Source: Vitreoscilla sp.
GTDB lineage: Bacteria; Pseudomonadota; Gammaproteobacteria; Burkholderiales; Burkholderiaceae_C
Reading direction: 5' to 3'
Length of the DNA stretch: 56,366 nucleotides
NCBI GenBank assembly: GCA_018780145.1
Contig: JADMKA010000028.1
Location: 1-56,366 of the forward strand
Positions 1-8,694 of the stretch are shown here, piece by piece. Positions within the stretch are counted from its first letter, which is position 1, and each line of letters opens with the position of its first letter. The notes beneath the pieces were generated by a model that saw only the letters and a list, made by a program, of their open reading frames with translations, did not search any database and was not told the origin of the DNA. Made by a program: the position numbers and the translations under genes.

Positions 1-2
1 CT

Positions 3-2192
3 GCCAAATGGATTGCCGAGCATGGCTCGCTGGACGGCGTGATCGCCGCCGCCGACGGCATCAAGGGCGTGGCCGGCGAGAACCTGCGCAAGGCGCTGGA
101 CTGGCTGCCCCAGGGCCGCCGCCTGGTGACGGTGGTGACCGACTGCGACCTGTCGGCCCACATCGCCGGCTGGCCAGCGGTGGAGGCGCTGGCGCTGCAA
201 CCGGTCAACCAAGAGGGCCTGCTGGACTTCTACCAGCGTTACGGCTTCAAAGCCTGGCGCAAGGAACTGGAGACCGACCTGGGCGTGGGCGCCAGCGTGC
301 CCGTGGCGGCGCCCGGCCTGTTCGATGCGGACCCCGCCAACCCGGGCACCAGCGCCGAGCCCGCCACGCCCGACAACAGTGTGCTGCCCCGCAACTACGA
401 GACGATTCTGGACGCCGACCGCCTGGCCGTCTGGCTCGACCGCCTGAAGGCCGCGCCGCTGGCCGCCCTCGACACCGAGACCGACAGCCTCGACCCGATG
501 CGTGCGCGCATCGTGGGCATCAGCTTTGCGGTGCAGCCGGGTGAAGCGGCCTACGTGCCGCTGGCGCACGACTATGCCGGCGCGCCCGACCAGCTGCCGC
601 TGGACGCGGTGCTGGCCACGCTGCGCCCCTGGCTGGAAGATGCCGGCGCGCCCAAGGTCGGCCAGAACATCAAGTACGACACCCATGTGCTGGCCAACCA
701 TGGCATCGGCGTGCGCGGCTGGCAGCACGACACGCTGCTGGAAAGTTATGTCTGGGAGGCCCACCTGCCGCACAGCCTGGAAAAGCTGGCCGATCGCCAC
801 CTGGGCCGCAAGGGCCTGAGCTACGAAGACCTGTGCGGCAAGGGCGTCAACCAGATTCCATTCAGCCAGGTCGACATCGAGCGCGCCACCACCTACAGCG
901 GTGAAGACAGCGAGATGACGCTGCAGGTGCACCAGCTGCTGTTTCCGAAGCTCGCCGCCGTGCCCGGCCTGCTGCATGTCTACCGCGACATCGAGATGCC
1001 GGTGAGCATGCTGCTGCAGCGCATCGAGCGCCATGGCGTGCTGATCGACAGCGCCGTGCTGGCCCAGCAGAGCCAGCAGCTGGCCGAGCGCATGGTGCAG
1101 CTGGAGCAGCAGGCCTATGACATTGCAGGCCAGCCCTTCAACCTGGGCAGCCCCAAGCAGATCGGCGAGATCCTGTTCACCAAGCTGGGCCTGCCGGTCA
1201 AGAAGAAGACCGCCAGCGGCGCGCCCAGCACCGACGAGGAAGTGCTGCAGGAGCTGGCCGCCGACTACCCGCTGCCCGCGCGCATCCTGGAGCACAGAAG
1301 CCTGGCCAAACTCAAAGGCACCTACACCGACAAGCTGCCGCTGATGGTGAACCCCGCCACCGGCCGGGTGCACACCAACTACGCGCAGGCGGTGGCGGTG
1401 ACGGGCCGGCTGAGCAGCAATGACCCCAACCTGCAGAACATCCCCATCCGCACCGCGGAAGGCCGGCGTGTGCGCGAGGCCTTCATCGCGCCGCCGGGCC
1501 ATGTCATCGTGTCGGCCGACTACAGCCAGATCGAGCTGCGCATCATGGCCCACATCAGCGGCGACCCCGGGCTCACGCGGGCCTTCGCCGAGGGCCTGGA
1601 CGTGCACAAGGCCACCGCCGCCGAAGTGTTCAACACCACGGTCGACGCGGTGACGCCCGAGCAGCGGCGTTATGCCAAGACCATCAACTTCGGCCTGATC
1701 TACGGCATGGGCGCCTTCGGCCTGGCGCAGGCGCTGGGCATCGACCAGAAGATGGCCAAGGACTTCATCGAGCGCTACTTCGCGCGTTTTGCCGGCGTCA
1801 AGCGCTACATGGACGAGACCAAGGCCGGCGCGGCCGACAAGGGTTATGTCGAAACCTTGTTCGGCCGCCGCATCGAGCTGCCCGAGATCCGCGGCGGCAG
1901 CGGCCCGCGCCGCGCGGGCGCCGAGCGGCAGGCCATCAACGCGCCGATGCAGGGCACGGCGGCCGACCTGATCAAGCTGGCGATGATCGCGGTGCAGGGC
2001 GCGCTGGACACTGCCGGCAAGCACACGGCGATCGTGATGCAGGTGCACGACGAACTGGTGTTCGAGGTGCCCGAGGCCGAGCTGTCCTGGGTGCGCGAGC
2101 AGGTGCCCGCGCTGATGGCCGGCGTGGCGCAGTGGAGCGTGCCGCTGTTGGCCGAGGTGGGCGTGGGGCCCAACTGGGAACAAGCCCATTGA
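3..2192 (+). CDS. polA: DNA polymerase I, 5'-truncated by window edge
   Basis: Repair and Okazaki-fragment-processing DNA polymerase. The reading frame is open to the left edge, so the start and about 200 residues of the 5' nuclease domain lie outside the window; about 729 residues are visible. The visible part begins in the helix-hairpin-helix end of the 5'-3' exonuclease domain. A 3'-5' exonuclease domain follows with its DTETDSLDP motif intact, so proofreading is probably retained. The polymerase domain has motif A (DYSQIELRI), motif B (RRYAKTINFGLIYG) and motif C (QVHDELVFE). The gene ends 66 bp before ppk on the same strand. Family assignment is secure. Confidence 0.97.
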   Translation, partial: AKWIAEHGSLDGVIAAADGIKGVAGENLRKALDWLPQGRRLVTVVTDCDLSAHIAGWPAVEALALQPVNQEGLLDFYQRYGFKAWRKELETDLGVGASVPVAAPGLFDADPANPGTSAEPATPDNSVLPRNYETILDADRLAVWLDRLKAAPLAALDTETDSLDPMRARIVGISFAVQPGEAAYVPLAHDYAGAPDQLPLDAVLATLRPWLEDAGAPKVGQNIKYDTHVLANHGIGVRGWQHDTLLESYVWEAHLPHSLEKLADRHLGRKGLSYEDLCGKGVNQIPFSQVDIERATTYSGEDSEMTLQVHQLLFPKLAAVPGLLHVYRDIEMPVSMLLQRIERHGVLIDSAVLAQQSQQLAERMVQLEQQAYDIAGQPFNLGSPKQIGEILFTKLGLPVKKKTASGAPSTDEEVLQELAADYPLPARILEHRSLAKLKGTYTDKLPLMVNPATGRVHTNYAQAVAVTGRLSSNDPNLQNIPIRTAEGRRVREAFIAPPGHVIVSADYSQIELRIMAHISGDPGLTRAFAEGLDVHKATAAEVFNTTVDAVTPEQRRYAKTINFGLIYGMGAFGLAQALGIDQKMAKDFIERYFARFAGVKRYMDETKAGAADKGYVETLFGRRIELPEIRGGSGPRRAGAERQAINAPMQGTAADLIKLAMIAVQGALDTAGKHTAIVMQVHDELVFEVPEAELSWVREQVPALMAGVAQWSVPLLAEVGVGPNWEQAH

Positions 2193-2202
2193 CTTTGCGC
2201 AT

Positions 2203-2224
2203 GTGACAGCCCGGGCGCTGTCAC
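2203..2224. terminator. 8-bp palindrome after polA, overlapping the ppk Pho box
   Basis: Perfect inverted repeat with arms gtgacagc and gctgtcac around a 6-base ccgggc centre, starting 10 bp after the polA stop. It has no T tract, so it is a weak terminator candidate. Its right arm contains the first CTGTCAC unit of the Pho-box-like element, so it could instead be part of an operator. Confidence 0.35.
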
Positions 2225-2235
2225 GGAACTGTCGC
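2218..2235 (+). promoter_or_regulatory. Pho-box-like PhoB site upstream of ppk
   Basis: Two direct 7-bp units, CTGTCAC and CTGTCGC, are separated by 4 bp (GGAA). This is the 11-bp repeat geometry of the PhoB box (CTGTCAT-N4-CTGTCAT). The next unit in register, GCTTCAT at 2240-2246, is a weak third match. The site lies 24-41 bp upstream of the ppk start. PhoB control of ppk is known in other bacteria; here it is inferred from the motif. Confidence 0.6.
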
Positions 2236-2258
2236 GCAAGCTTCATAGACTGTCGGCA

Positions 2259-4349
2259 ATGACCGACACGTCCCTTTTGCCCAGTGGTTTGACGCCTTTG
2301 CTCAACCGAGAGCGCGCCATCCTGGAGTTCAACCGCCGTGTGCTGGCCCAGGCCCGGCGGGCCGACGTACCCCTGCTTGAGCGGCTGCGCTACATCACCA
2401 TCGTCTCGTCGAACATGGACGAGTTTTTCGAGGTGCGCTTCGCCGACGCCATCGGCGCGATGCGCGAGGCCACCGACGACGACGACCCGCAGCGCGACGA
2501 ACTGCGCCGAGTGGCGGCCGAGGCCCATGCGCTGATCGACGCGATGTACACGGTGTTCAATGACGAGGTGATGCCGGCCTTGCAGCGCCAGGGCATCGTC
2601 GTCATCAACCACGCCGAGCGCAGCGACGCGCAGCGGGCCTGGGTGGCCGGCTTCTTCGCGCGCGAGGTGCAGCCGCTGCTGCTGCCGGTGGGGCTGGACC
2701 CGGCGCACCCCTTCCCGCTGGTGGCCAACAAAAGCCTCAACTTCATCGTCAAGCTGGGCGGTCAGGACGCCTTCGGGCGCGAGAACTCGATCGCCATCGT
2801 CAAGGTGCCGCGCGCGCTGCCGCGGGTGATCCAGATGCCGGCGTCGGTGTGCGACAACGGCACGCAAGCCTTCGTGCTGCTGACCAGCGTGATCCGCGCC
2901 CACCTGCAAGAGCTGTTTGGCGGCCGGCCGGTCGAATCGTTTTCGCAGTTCCGCGTCACCCGCGATTCCGACCTGGAAGTCGACGATGAAGATGTCGGCA
3001 ACCTGCGCCAGGCTCTGCGCGCCGGCCTGACCACGCGGCACTTCGGCCAGGCCATCCGGCTGGAGGTGGTCGCCAGCTGCCCCGAGCCGCTGTGGCGTTT
3101 TCTGCTCGACCAGTTCAGCCTGCCCGAGGCGGCGCTGTACCTCGTCAACGGGCCGGTCAACCTGGTGCGGCTGGCCCAGTTGATCGACCAGGCTGACGCG
3201 CCGGCGCTGCGTTTTGCGCCGCTGCAACCCAGCTGGCCGGAGGCCGACCTGCCGCGTGGCAGCTCGATCCTGGCGCGGCTGCGCCAGGGCGACGTGCTGC
3301 TGCACCACCCGTTCCAGAGCTTCGACCCGGTGGTCGAGTTCCTGCGCGAGGCGGTGTTCGACCCGGCCGTGTTGGTGATCAAGCAGACCATCTACCGCAC
3401 CGGCAGCAAGTCGGTGCTGATGGAATTGCTGCTCGAAGCGGCGCGCCGCGGCAAGGATGTGACGGTGGTGGTCGAGCTGAAGGCGCGCTTCGACGAAGAG
3501 GCCAACATCAACTGGGCCGAGCGGCTGGAGGCGGTGGGTGCCCAGGTGGTCTACGGCATCGTCGGGCTGAAGACCCATGCCAAGCTGCTGCTGGTAACCC
3601 GGCGCGAGACCAACCCGCGCGGCCAGGTCACGCTGCGCCGCTACGTTCACCTGTCGACCGGCAACTACAACCCCAAGACCGCACGGCTCTACACCGATGT
3701 CGGCTACCTGACGGCCGACCCCGGCATCGCGGCCGACGCCGACGCCGTGTTCCAGCAGATCGCCAGCCTGACACGGGTCAAGCCGCCGCGCCACCTGCTC
3801 ACCGCGCCGTTCGTGCTGCACCGCCGGTTGATGAAGCATCTGGCCGAGGTCGCCGAGGCGGCGCGAAACGGCCAGCCCGCCCGGGTGGTCGCCAAGTTCA
3901 ACGCGCTGACCGACGCGCCGTTGATCCACGCGCTCATCGACGCGGGCCAGGCCGGCGCCAAGATCGACCTGATCGTGCGCGGCGCCTGCATGCTGCCGCC
4001 TGGCGTGCCGGGCCGCACGGACAACATCCGCGTGCGCTCAGTGGTCGGCCGCTTTCTGGAGCACTCGCGCATCCTCTACTTCCGCTGGGGTGCGGGCGAG
4101 GACGACGAGGCCCTGTACCTGTCGAGCGCCGACTGGATGGGCCGCAACATGTTCCGCCGCATCGAGCTGGCCTGGCCGGTGCGCGACGCCAGGCTGCGCC
4201 AGCGTGTGATCGACGAGTGCCTGGTGCCCTACCTGCACGACGCCCGCGACGCCTGGGACCTGCAGCCCGATGGAAGCTACCGTCGCGCCGGCAGTGACGG
4301 CGTCAGCGCCCAACAGGCCCTGATGGGCCGCTTCGCCCCCCGGGCCTGA
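2259..4349 (+). CDS. ppk: Polyphosphate kinase 1
   Basis: Reversibly polymerises the gamma phosphate of ATP into inorganic polyphosphate. At 696 residues it has the normal PPK1 length. The N-terminal part carries the conserved NMDEFFEVRF segment. The catalytic core has the KTHAK motif with the autophosphorylated histidine at about residue 440, followed by the HLSTGNYNPKTARLYTD block; the second conserved histidine is in LEHSRILYF near the C terminus. The start is the ATG directly downstream of the Pho-box-like element. sixA follows after 5 bp, so the two are probably cotranscribed. Confidence 0.96.
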   Translation: MTDTSLLPSGLTPLLNRERAILEFNRRVLAQARRADVPLLERLRYITIVSSNMDEFFEVRFADAIGAMREATDDDDPQRDELRRVAAEAHALIDAMYTVFNDEVMPALQRQGIVVINHAERSDAQRAWVAGFFAREVQPLLLPVGLDPAHPFPLVANKSLNFIVKLGGQDAFGRENSIAIVKVPRALPRVIQMPASVCDNGTQAFVLLTSVIRAHLQELFGGRPVESFSQFRVTRDSDLEVDDEDVGNLRQALRAGLTTRHFGQAIRLEVVASCPEPLWRFLLDQFSLPEAALYLVNGPVNLVRLAQLIDQADAPALRFAPLQPSWPEADLPRGSSILARLRQGDVLLHHPFQSFDPVVEFLREAVFDPAVLVIKQTIYRTGSKSVLMELLLEAARRGKDVTVVVELKARFDEEANINWAERLEAVGAQVVYGIVGLKTHAKLLLVTRRETNPRGQVTLRRYVHLSTGNYNPKTARLYTDVGYLTADPGIAADADAVFQQIASLTRVKPPRHLLTAPFVLHRRLMKHLAEVAEAARNGQPARVVAKFNALTDAPLIHALIDAGQAGAKIDLIVRGACMLPPGVPGRTDNIRVRSVVGRFLEHSRILYFRWGAGEDDEALYLSSADWMGRNMFRRIELAWPVRDARLRQRVIDECLVPYLHDARDAWDLQPDGSYRRAGSDGVSAQQALMGRFAPRA

Positions 4350-4354
4350 CCCGC

Positions 4355-4843
4355 ATGGACCTGATTCTCTGGCGCCACGCCGAAGCCGAGGAACTGGCCG
4401 AGGGCGTCGACGACCCGACCCGCGGCCTCACCTCCAAGGGCGAGCGCCACGCCAAGCGCGTGGCGGACTGGCTCAACCAGGTGCTGCCCCACTCGACCAA
4501 GGTGCTCAGCAGCCCGGCCCTGCGGGCCCGCCAGACGGCCGAGGCGCTGGACCGCAAGTTCAAGATCTCCGAGGCGCTGGCGCCCGAGGGCACGGTGGAC
4601 GGCCTGCTGGCGGCCGTGCGCTGGCCCGACGCGCGAGAGCCGGTGCTGGTGGTCGGCCACCAGCCGACCCTGGGCCTGGCGGCGGCCTACCTGATGACCG
4701 GCCCGCGCCTGGACGGCATGGGCGCCGAGGCGATGCTGCCCTGGTCGATCCGCAAGGGTGGGGTCTGGTGGTTGCGCCATCGCCCGCGAGAGACGCGCGG
4801 CGAGGTGGTGCTGGTCGCGGTGCGCTCCCCCGAACTGGTCTGA
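4355..4843 (+). CDS. sixA: SixA-type phosphohistidine phosphatase
   Basis: Small histidine-phosphatase-superfamily protein (162 residues), expected to remove phosphate from phosphohistidine, classically on histidine phosphotransfer (HPt) domains or PTS proteins. The RHAEA motif places the nucleophilic histidine at residue 8 beside Arg7. Further active-site residues are Arg57 in the LRARQTAE segment and His102 in VVGHQPTLG. There is no signal peptide, so it is cytoplasmic. It follows ppk by 5 bp; pairing of a SixA-like gene with ppk recurs in betaproteobacteria (recalled). Its true substrate is not shown by the sequence. Confidence 0.88.
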   Translation: MDLILWRHAEAEELAEGVDDPTRGLTSKGERHAKRVADWLNQVLPHSTKVLSSPALRARQTAEALDRKFKISEALAPEGTVDGLLAAVRWPDAREPVLVVGHQPTLGLAAAYLMTGPRLDGMGAEAMLPWSIRKGGVWWLRHRPRETRGEVVLVAVRSPELV

Positions 4844-4849
4844 CAAACA

Positions 4850-4864
4850 GCACCTGAACGGTGC
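4850..4864 (+). promoter_or_regulatory. NtrC-type enhancer site upstream of amt
   Basis: GCACC-TGAAC-GGTGC is an exact GCACC-N5-GGTGC dyad, the core of the NtrC (NR-I) binding consensus. It is centred about 114 bp upstream of the start point expected from the sigma-54 promoter at 4946-4961, a normal enhancer distance. It begins 6 bp after the sixA stop codon. Confidence 0.65.
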
Positions 4865-4934
4865 CTCAACGATCGATCATGAGGCGCAATGCCTCACATC
4901 GGGGCGTTGTTGGGGTGAATCGACCGGGCGCGAA

Positions 4935-4972
4935 CGCACCAATGTAGGCATGCGACTTGCTGCCTTGGTGCG
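4935..4972. repeat. Inverted repeat bracketing the sigma-54 promoter
   Basis: Arms cgcaccaa (4935-4942) and ttggtgcg (4965-4972) are perfect 8-bp reverse complements, 22 bp apart, enclosing the -24/-12 element. Each arm resembles an NtrC half-site (GCACCAA). A protein dimer bound to both arms would cover the promoter. Function is inferred. Confidence 0.4.
4946..4961 (+). promoter_or_regulatory. Sigma-54 (-24/-12) promoter of amt
   Basis: AGGCATGCGACTTGCT matches the RpoN consensus TGGCAC-N5-TTGCW, with GG at 4947-4948 and GC at 4959-4960 exactly 10 bp apart. Transcription would start near 4971, giving a leader of about 60 bases before the amt ATG at 5033. Together with the upstream NtrC-type dyad this predicts nitrogen-limitation control. 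Confidence 0.68.
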
Positions 4973-5032
4973 CTTTCACGCGCCAAGCCGGTGCTCGCCC
5001 GGTGCGCAGACCCTCGTCAGGAGACATTCCCC

Positions 5033-6235
5033 ATGGATCAGGTCAAGCAGGGCACCGACGCCCTGTTCATCTTGCTGGGCGCCATCATGGTCCTGGCCAT
5101 GCACGCCGGTTTCGCCTTTCTCGAACTCGGCACGGTTCGCAAAAAGAACCAGGTCAATGCGCTGGTCAAGATCCTGGTCGATTTCGCGGTCAGCACGGTG
5201 GCGTACTTCTTCGTGGGCTACGCCGTGGCCTATGGCGTGACCTTCTTCACCGGGGCCGAGGCGCTGGCGGCCCGAAACGGCTACGAGCTGGTCAAGTTCT
5301 TCTTCCTGCTCACCTTTGCCGCGGCCATCCCGGCCATCGTCTCGGGTGGTATCGCCGAACGGGCCCGCTTCGGCCCGCAACTGATGGCGACGGCGGTCAT
5401 CGTCGGCCTGATCTACCCGGTGTTCGAAGGCGCGGTCTGGGGCGGCCGCTTCGGCTTCCAGGCGGCGCTGAAATCGCTGACCGGCGCCGAGTTCCACGAT
5501 TTCGCCGGCAGCGTGGTGGTGCACGCCGTGGGCGGGTGGATCGGGCTGGCCGCCGTGCTGCTGCTGGGAGCGCGCGCCAACCGCTACCGCAAGGACGGCG
5601 CCATGAGCGCCCACCCGCCCTCCAGCATCCCCTTCCTGGCGCTGGGCTCCTGGGTGCTGGCGGTGGGCTGGTTCGGCTTCAATGTGATGAGCGCGCAGAC
5701 CATCGACAAGATCTCCGGCCTCGTGGCGGTGAACTCGCTGATGGCCATGGTCGGCGGCACGCTGGTCGCCGTCTGGCTGGGCAGGAACGACCCGGGCTTT
5801 GCCTACAACGGCCCGCTGGCCGGTCTGGTGGCCGTGTGCGCCGGCTCGGACGTGATGCACCCGATGGGCGCGCTGGTGGTCGGGGGCGTGGCCGGTGCCA
5901 TCTTCGTGGCGCTGTTCACCTGGACGCAGAACCGCTGGAAGATCGACGACGTGCTGGGTGTCTGGCCGCTGCACGGCCTGTGCGGCGCGTGGGGCGGCGT
6001 GGCCTGCGGCCTGTTCGGCCAACCGCTGCTGGGTGGCCTGGGCGGCGTGAGCGTGTGGGCCCAGGTGCTCGGCACGCTGGCCGGCGTGGCGTGGGCGCTG
6101 CTGAGTGGCTTTGCAGTCTACGGAGCGATCAAGGGCCTGACCGGGTTGCGCCTGTCGGCCGAGGAGGAGTTCGACGGCGCCGACCTGTCGATCCACCGCA
6201 TCGGCGCCACGCCCGAGCGCGAGTCGAACTGGTAG
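5033..6235 (+). CDS. amt: Amt family ammonium transporter
   Basis: Inner-membrane ammonium channel of 400 residues with about 11 hydrophobic segments. The chosen ATG is preceded by an aggag Shine-Dalgarno sequence; a longer in-frame extension to 4991 lacks one. Amt signatures include the FHDFAGSVVVH segment, which holds the conserved aspartate and the first pore histidine, and the WPLHGLCGAWGG segment with the second pore histidine. No glnK follows, which is unusual for amt genes in this group. The NtrC/sigma-54 elements upstream support a role under nitrogen limitation. Confidence 0.95.
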   Translation: MDQVKQGTDALFILLGAIMVLAMHAGFAFLELGTVRKKNQVNALVKILVDFAVSTVAYFFVGYAVAYGVTFFTGAEALAARNGYELVKFFFLLTFAAAIPAIVSGGIAERARFGPQLMATAVIVGLIYPVFEGAVWGGRFGFQAALKSLTGAEFHDFAGSVVVHAVGGWIGLAAVLLLGARANRYRKDGAMSAHPPSSIPFLALGSWVLAVGWFGFNVMSAQTIDKISGLVAVNSLMAMVGGTLVAVWLGRNDPGFAYNGPLAGLVAVCAGSDVMHPMGALVVGGVAGAIFVALFTWTQNRWKIDDVLGVWPLHGLCGAWGGVACGLFGQPLLGGLGGVSVWAQVLGTLAGVAWALLSGFAVYGAIKGLTGLRLSAEEEFDGADLSIHRIGATPERESNW

Positions 6236-6284
6236 GTCAACCGGCCGGCCTGAGTTGGGGCACCCGGTGCCGGCCTACCGGCCC

Positions 6285-6301
6285 CACCCGCCGAGCGGGT
6301 G
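6285..6301. terminator. Hairpin between convergent amt and AlkD-like genes
   Basis: Arms cacccgc and gcgggtg form a 7-bp stem with a cga loop between two convergent stop codons. No T tract is present, so it could only be a weak bidirectional terminator. Confidence 0.35.
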
Positions 6302-6302
6302 C

Positions 6303-7442
6303 TCAGCCGGCTTGGGAGCGGCCCGGCGCTGGGCTGAGCTCGAAGCCGCCCTCGGCGACGCTGACGCCGTTCACCCGCAGGCTGACCGGGTGCCAGCCGG
6401 GGTGGTAGCGGCGCGTCGTGATGGGGCGCAGGCTGTGCCGCTTCACCAGCGTGCGCGTCTCGCCCGCGGCGAGCTCGAGGTTCCAGCCCTTGAACACCTT
6501 GGGTGAACGCTCGCCGCGCGCACCCACGTGTTGCACCGCGTAGTCCACCACCAGGGTCTGGGCCGTGCGCGCCGTCGACCGCAGGGTGACCTGCAGGGTG
6601 ACCTCGCCGCCGACCGCCACCGTGCCCGGTGCCATGGACAGTGCGGCCTCACCGCGGAAGCGCCGGCCCAGGCCCCAGGCAGACAGCACGCGCGGGTCAC
6701 CGGCCTTGATCAGCGTGCGGCTGGCGTGGCGCAGCAGCTGGCGCCGAGGTGCGGGCGCACCCGGCAGGTGGTCGGCCAGCCAGTCGGCAAGCAGCGCAGG
6801 GTGGTCCTTGCCGATGTCGTTCAGGTGATTGGCCACGCTGCGGCGCACGGCGTCGTCCGGGTCGTCCTGCAGGCGCAGCAGAACGGGAAACGCGGGCGAC
6901 GGGTCGCGCACCAGCGCCTGCAGGCGCAGGCCCCAGGGCAGGCGGGGCCGGCTGCCCTCGCTGGCCAGGCGGCGCACCGTCGGGATCGGGTCCTCGGCCC
7001 AGCGACCCAGCACCGGCCAGACCTCGGCCGGGTGATCGCGCAGCAGCGGCCGGATGGCGAACTCGGCGCTGAAGCGTTGGGTGAGCGCATGCAGGCATTG
7101 CAGGCCACGGTGCAACTCCCTGGGCTGGTCGGCGACACAGCGTGCGACCCACTCGCCCAGGGACCAGACGACCCAGCCGGTCAGGCCCTCCGATTCGGGT
7201 TCGCCGGGCGGTGCCAGCGCGGCCTCCACCATCTGGGCGGCCTGCCCGAAGTCGCCCGGCAGGCAGGCCTGCAAGGCCGTCGCGATCTGCATCGCACGCG
7301 CCTTCATCTCCAGGGCCTCCAGGCCACTGCCGGCCAGGTGCTCGAAGCGGGCGGCGTCGAAGCCGGGCCAGGCGCGGCGCAGGTGGCGGGCGGCGTGGGC
7401 CACCGTGCCCGCATGGATCAGGTTCTTGAAGGCTTCGGGCAT
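6303..7442 (-). CDS. AlkD-like HEAT-repeat DNA alkylation repair protein
   Basis: 379-residue protein resembling the AlkC/AlkD-type DNA alkylation repair family, which uses alpha-helical HEAT repeats to bind DNA and excise alkylated bases. The middle part holds HEAT-like helices, including the DDPDDAVRRSVANHLNDIGKD repeat near residues 185-205. The C-terminal 100 residues look like a beta-sandwich (TVAVGGEVTLQVTLRSTA), as in other large members. I chose the ATG at 7442 because the reading frame further upstream lies inside the hairpin element at 7458-7618. No glycosylase activity can be proven from sequence. Confidence 0.75.
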   Translation of the reverse strand: MPEAFKNLIHAGTVAHAARHLRRAWPGFDAARFEHLAGSGLEALEMKARAMQIATALQACLPGDFGQAAQMVEAALAPPGEPESEGLTGWVVWSLGEWVARCVADQPRELHRGLQCLHALTQRFSAEFAIRPLLRDHPAEVWPVLGRWAEDPIPTVRRLASEGSRPRLPWGLRLQALVRDPSPAFPVLLRLQDDPDDAVRRSVANHLNDIGKDHPALLADWLADHLPGAPAPRRQLLRHASRTLIKAGDPRVLSAWGLGRRFRGEAALSMAPGTVAVGGEVTLQVTLRSTARTAQTLVVDYAVQHVGARGERSPKVFKGWNLELAAGETRTLVKRHSLRPITTRRYHPGWHPVSLRVNGVSVAEGGFELSPAPGRSQAG

Positions 7443-7457
7443 GGCGTGCAAGCATAG

Positions 7458-7618
7458 GGCAACGCTGAACAAGTCCCTCGCGGCGTGCAGCACCTTGCTT
7501 TGGGCGCCCTGCGGCGTTGCAAATCCTCGCCATAGCGGGGCTATGGCTGTGGTTTGCGCCTTGCAGTGCATCCCAAATCAAGGCACTGCCCATCCGCGAG
7601 GACTTATTCAGCGTTGCC
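7458..7618. mobile_element. 161-bp MITE-like hairpin element flanked by ATAG
   Basis: The whole element is one long imperfect inverted repeat centred at 7538. The ends ggcaacgctgaacaagtcc and its partner ggcaacgctgaataagtcc (reverse strand) match at 18 of 19 positions. The centre is gccatag-cgggg-ctatggc, a perfect 7-bp stem. The same 4-bp ATAG lies at 7454-7457 and 7619-7622, consistent with a target-site duplication. It encodes no credible protein. Similar ends occur in IS-derived repeats of Burkholderiales (recalled, family not assigned). It lies 15 bp upstream of the AlkD-like start codon. Confidence 0.7.
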
Positions 7619-7720
7619 ATAGTGAAAACGATAGGCCCCGCTAAGTGATTTCCACAGGGCCAGCCATCGGGGCGGGCGCCAGCATCGCAGCATTCCTCAT
7701 CACCCTTTCAGGAGTCGCGC

Positions 7721-8689
7721 ATGATCACTCGCCGCCATCTCGTTGCCAGCGCTGCCTTGCTGGCCGCCTCGTTCGGCGCGCAGGCCCAGGGCTACCCCAA
7801 CAAGCCGATCCGGCTGATCGTGCCTTTCGCACCTGGGGGGACCACCGACATCATCGCCCGCGTGATGGCCGACAAGCTCGGTGCGACGCTGGGCCAGACG
7901 GTGGTGGTCGAGAACAAGAGCGGCGCCGGCGGTGTGCTGGGGGCCACCGAGATCTCCAAGGCGGCGCCCGATGGCTACACGCTGGGCATGGCCACGGTGT
8001 CGACCACCGCGGCCAACCCCGCCATCAACCCGCAGGTGAGCTACGACCCGTTGACCGGCTTCACGGCCGTCACCAACATCGCGGCGACTCCCAACGTGAT
8101 CGCGGTGCACCCGTCGTTCCCGGCCAAGGACTACAAGGCCTTCCTCGCCGAGATCCAGTCCCGGCCCGGCAAGTACAGCTTCGCCAGCTCCGGCACCGGC
8201 GGCATCGGCCACCTGCAGATGGAGCTCTACAAGAGCCTGACCAGGACCTTCATCACCCACATTCCCTACCGCGGCGCCGGCCCGGCGTTGAACGACGTGG
8301 TGGCCGGCCAGGTGCCCATCATCTTCGACAACCTGCCCTCGGCGCTGCCCTTCATCAAGGACGGCCGGCTGATCCCCATCGTCGTCGCCGCACCGCAGCG
8401 CCTGGCCGCTCTGCCCAATGTGCCGACCTTCGCCGAGATCGGCCTGTCGCCGGTGAACCGCATGGCCTACTACGGCATCCACGGCCCGGCCAACATCCCC
8501 AAGGACGTGGTCGACAAGATCCACGCCGCAGTGAAAAAGACTGTCGAGATGCCCGACGTCAAGAAGCGCATCGAGGACACCGGCTCGATCATCATCGCCA
8601 ACACGCCCGCCGAGTTCGCCAAGCAGATCCAGGACGAGCTGGTGACCTACAAGAAGGTCGTGATGCTCCAGCGCCTGAAGCTGGATTGA
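7721..8689 (+). CDS. Bug/TctC-family substrate-binding receptor
   Basis: Periplasmic solute-binding protein of 322 residues from the tripartite tricarboxylate transporter receptor family, abundant in Burkholderiales. A Sec signal peptide (cleavage after AQA, about residue 23) precedes the mature [19 protein letters not shown] start, which is the family hallmark. Other signatures are SYDPLTGF, the [16 protein letters not shown] loop and [14 protein letters not shown] caggag sequence precedes the ATG. No TctA/TctB membrane genes are nearby, so this is an orphan receptor. The ligand (a carboxylate or small aromatic acid) cannot be told from sequence. Confidence 0.93.
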   Translation: MITRRHLVASAALLAASFGAQAQGYPNKPIRLIVPFAPGGTTDIIARVMADKLGATLGQTVVVENKSGAGGVLGATEISKAAPDGYTLGMATVSTTAANPAINPQVSYDPLTGFTAVTNIAATPNVIAVHPSFPAKDYKAFLAEIQSRPGKYSFASSGTGGIGHLQMELYKSLTRTFITHIPYRGAGPALNDVVAGQVPIIFDNLPSALPFIKDGRLIPIVVAAPQRLAALPNVPTFAEIGLSPVNRMAYYGIHGPANIPKDVVDKIHAAVKKTVEMPDVKKRIEDTGSIIIANTPAEFAKQIQDELVTYKKVVMLQRLKLD

Positions 8690-8694
8690 CTCGC

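Noticed and set aside
7443-7571. 43-residue N-terminal extension of the AlkD-like protein
   Set aside because: The extension is translated through the hairpin element and shows no family features; ATG 7442 is preferred.
7636-7660. Shared string near two Bug genes (gctaagtgatttccac near 7641 and ctaagtaattccac near 16600)
   Set aside because: The second copy contains the stop codon of the GT39 gene, so the likeness is best explained by chance.
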